DNA of 6,443 nucleotides. It comes from Spartobacteria bacterium UBA5019 (GTDB lineage Bacteria > Verrucomicrobiota > Verrucomicrobiia > Chthoniobacterales > Terrimicrobiaceae). Within the stretch, counting starts at the first letter, position 1; every line of letters begins with the position of its first letter. The translations under genes and the position numbers were made by a program. Positions 6,298-6,443 of this stretch are shown here, in pieces. The DNA lies in contig DGXZ01000068.1 of NCBI GenBank assembly GCA_002396485.1, positions 8,818-15,260 of the forward strand, written 5' to 3'. The notes under the pieces were generated by a model. That model had not been told where the DNA came from. It saw only the letters and a program-made list of their open reading frames with translations, and searched no databases.

Positions 6298-6372
6298 ATG
6301 AGTGATAAACCGCAGGAGATATCGGAACGGGCATTTGAGTTTGCGGTGCGGGTCACTACTGTCCGGTTATAA
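6298..6372 (+). pseudogene. Four-helix-bundle protein (S23/IVP family), truncated by an IS
   Basis: The frame gives MSDKPQEISERAFEFAVRV, matching the usual start of the four-helix-bundle family related to proteins of 23S rRNA intervening sequences (commonly I-x-ERxFEFAxRV). These proteins are about 120 residues. Here the pattern ends after residue 19 at about 6354, and the frame runs into IS-end sequence (TTVRL) and stops at 6372. The gene is therefore broken. Its function in the intact family is poorly known; genes of this kind are often seen as small modules inserted in operons and rRNA. A weak ribosome site (ttgaga) precedes ATG6298. Confidence 0.65.
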
Positions 6373-6443
6373 GTTAAACAGCTCCAATTGCTTATTTTTT
6401 AGACCAATTGGCGTTTGGAAAGTTGTTTTCATAAGCAATTCAT
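6355..6443 (-). mobile_element. End of an IS4-type insertion sequence (partial)
   Basis: From about 6355 the sequence begins actactgtccggttataag, resembling the terminal inverted repeat of IS4-type elements, and becomes AT-rich (roughly 35-40 percent GC). It interrupts the four-helix-bundle reading frame exactly where family similarity ends, and holds a transposase 3' end pointing towards this terminus. The other end and any target duplication are outside the window, so the boundary is good only to a few bases. Confidence 0.7.
6367..6443 (-). CDS. IS4-family transposase, C-terminal fragment
   Basis: Reading the minus strand from the window edge gives 24 whole codons ending ...FQTPIGLKNKQLELFNL and a TAA at 6369-6367. 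The QL-LF-(N/D)-L ending just before the terminal repeat is characteristic of IS4-type transposases, especially those with an N-terminal DUF4372 domain. The stop lies about 12 bases from the presumed element end, as usual in compact IS elements. The catalytic DDE residues are outside the window, so whether the transposase is intact cannot be judged. Confidence 0.65.
   Translation of the reverse strand, partial: ELLMKTTFQTPIGLKNKQLELFNL

Overview
The window looks like an accessory (defence-island) segment from a GC-rich Gram-negative environmental bacterium. Codons end mostly in C or G, and most genes are strung together by ATGA stop/start overlaps. I cannot fix the taxon from the sequence; a Verrucomicrobia- or Planctomycetes-like host is a weak guess from style alone. 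Every identified gene reads on the + strand except an insertion-sequence (IS) transposase entering at the right edge on the - strand.

Layout: hsdR (46-3126), the motor/nuclease subunit of a type I restriction-modification (RM) system, comes first. It is followed by a 208-bp gap holding a striking array of four palindromes, three of them with centres exactly 24 bp apart. Then comes a translationally coupled run: a dinD homologue (3335-4180), hsdS (4177-5508), a zeta-toxin-like P-loop kinase (5505-6023) with a perfect AGGAGGT ribosome binding site inside the hsdS tail, and a 64-residue small protein (6020-6214) that may be the kinase's partner or antitoxin.

The right end is wrecked. Seven bases after the small gene an ORF starts with MTDTNQKQLGN, which I recognise as the usual beginning of an HsdM methyltransferase of this type I group, but the reading frame leaves the HsdM pattern after about 11 codons and stops at 6286. 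Next is the start of a four-helix-bundle protein gene (6298). After about 19 codons it is cut by the end of an IS4-type insertion sequence, whose transposase C-terminus (ending KNKQLELFNL) lies on the - strand at 6367-6443. The simplest reading is a nested insertion: four-helix-bundle module into hsdM, then IS into the four-helix-bundle gene.

How the parts would work together: HsdS gives DNA specificity, HsdR translocates and cuts, and HsdM (not present intact here) should methylate and is needed for the complex. DinD-family and zeta-like proteins inside the operon suggest a layered defence locus with a DNA-damage-linked accessory and a possible toxin back-up. The most interesting points are the hairpin array between hsdR and dinD, the toxin-like kinase pair coupled to hsdS, and the apparent destruction of hsdM, which would leave R and S without their methyltransferase unless another hsdM exists elsewhere.
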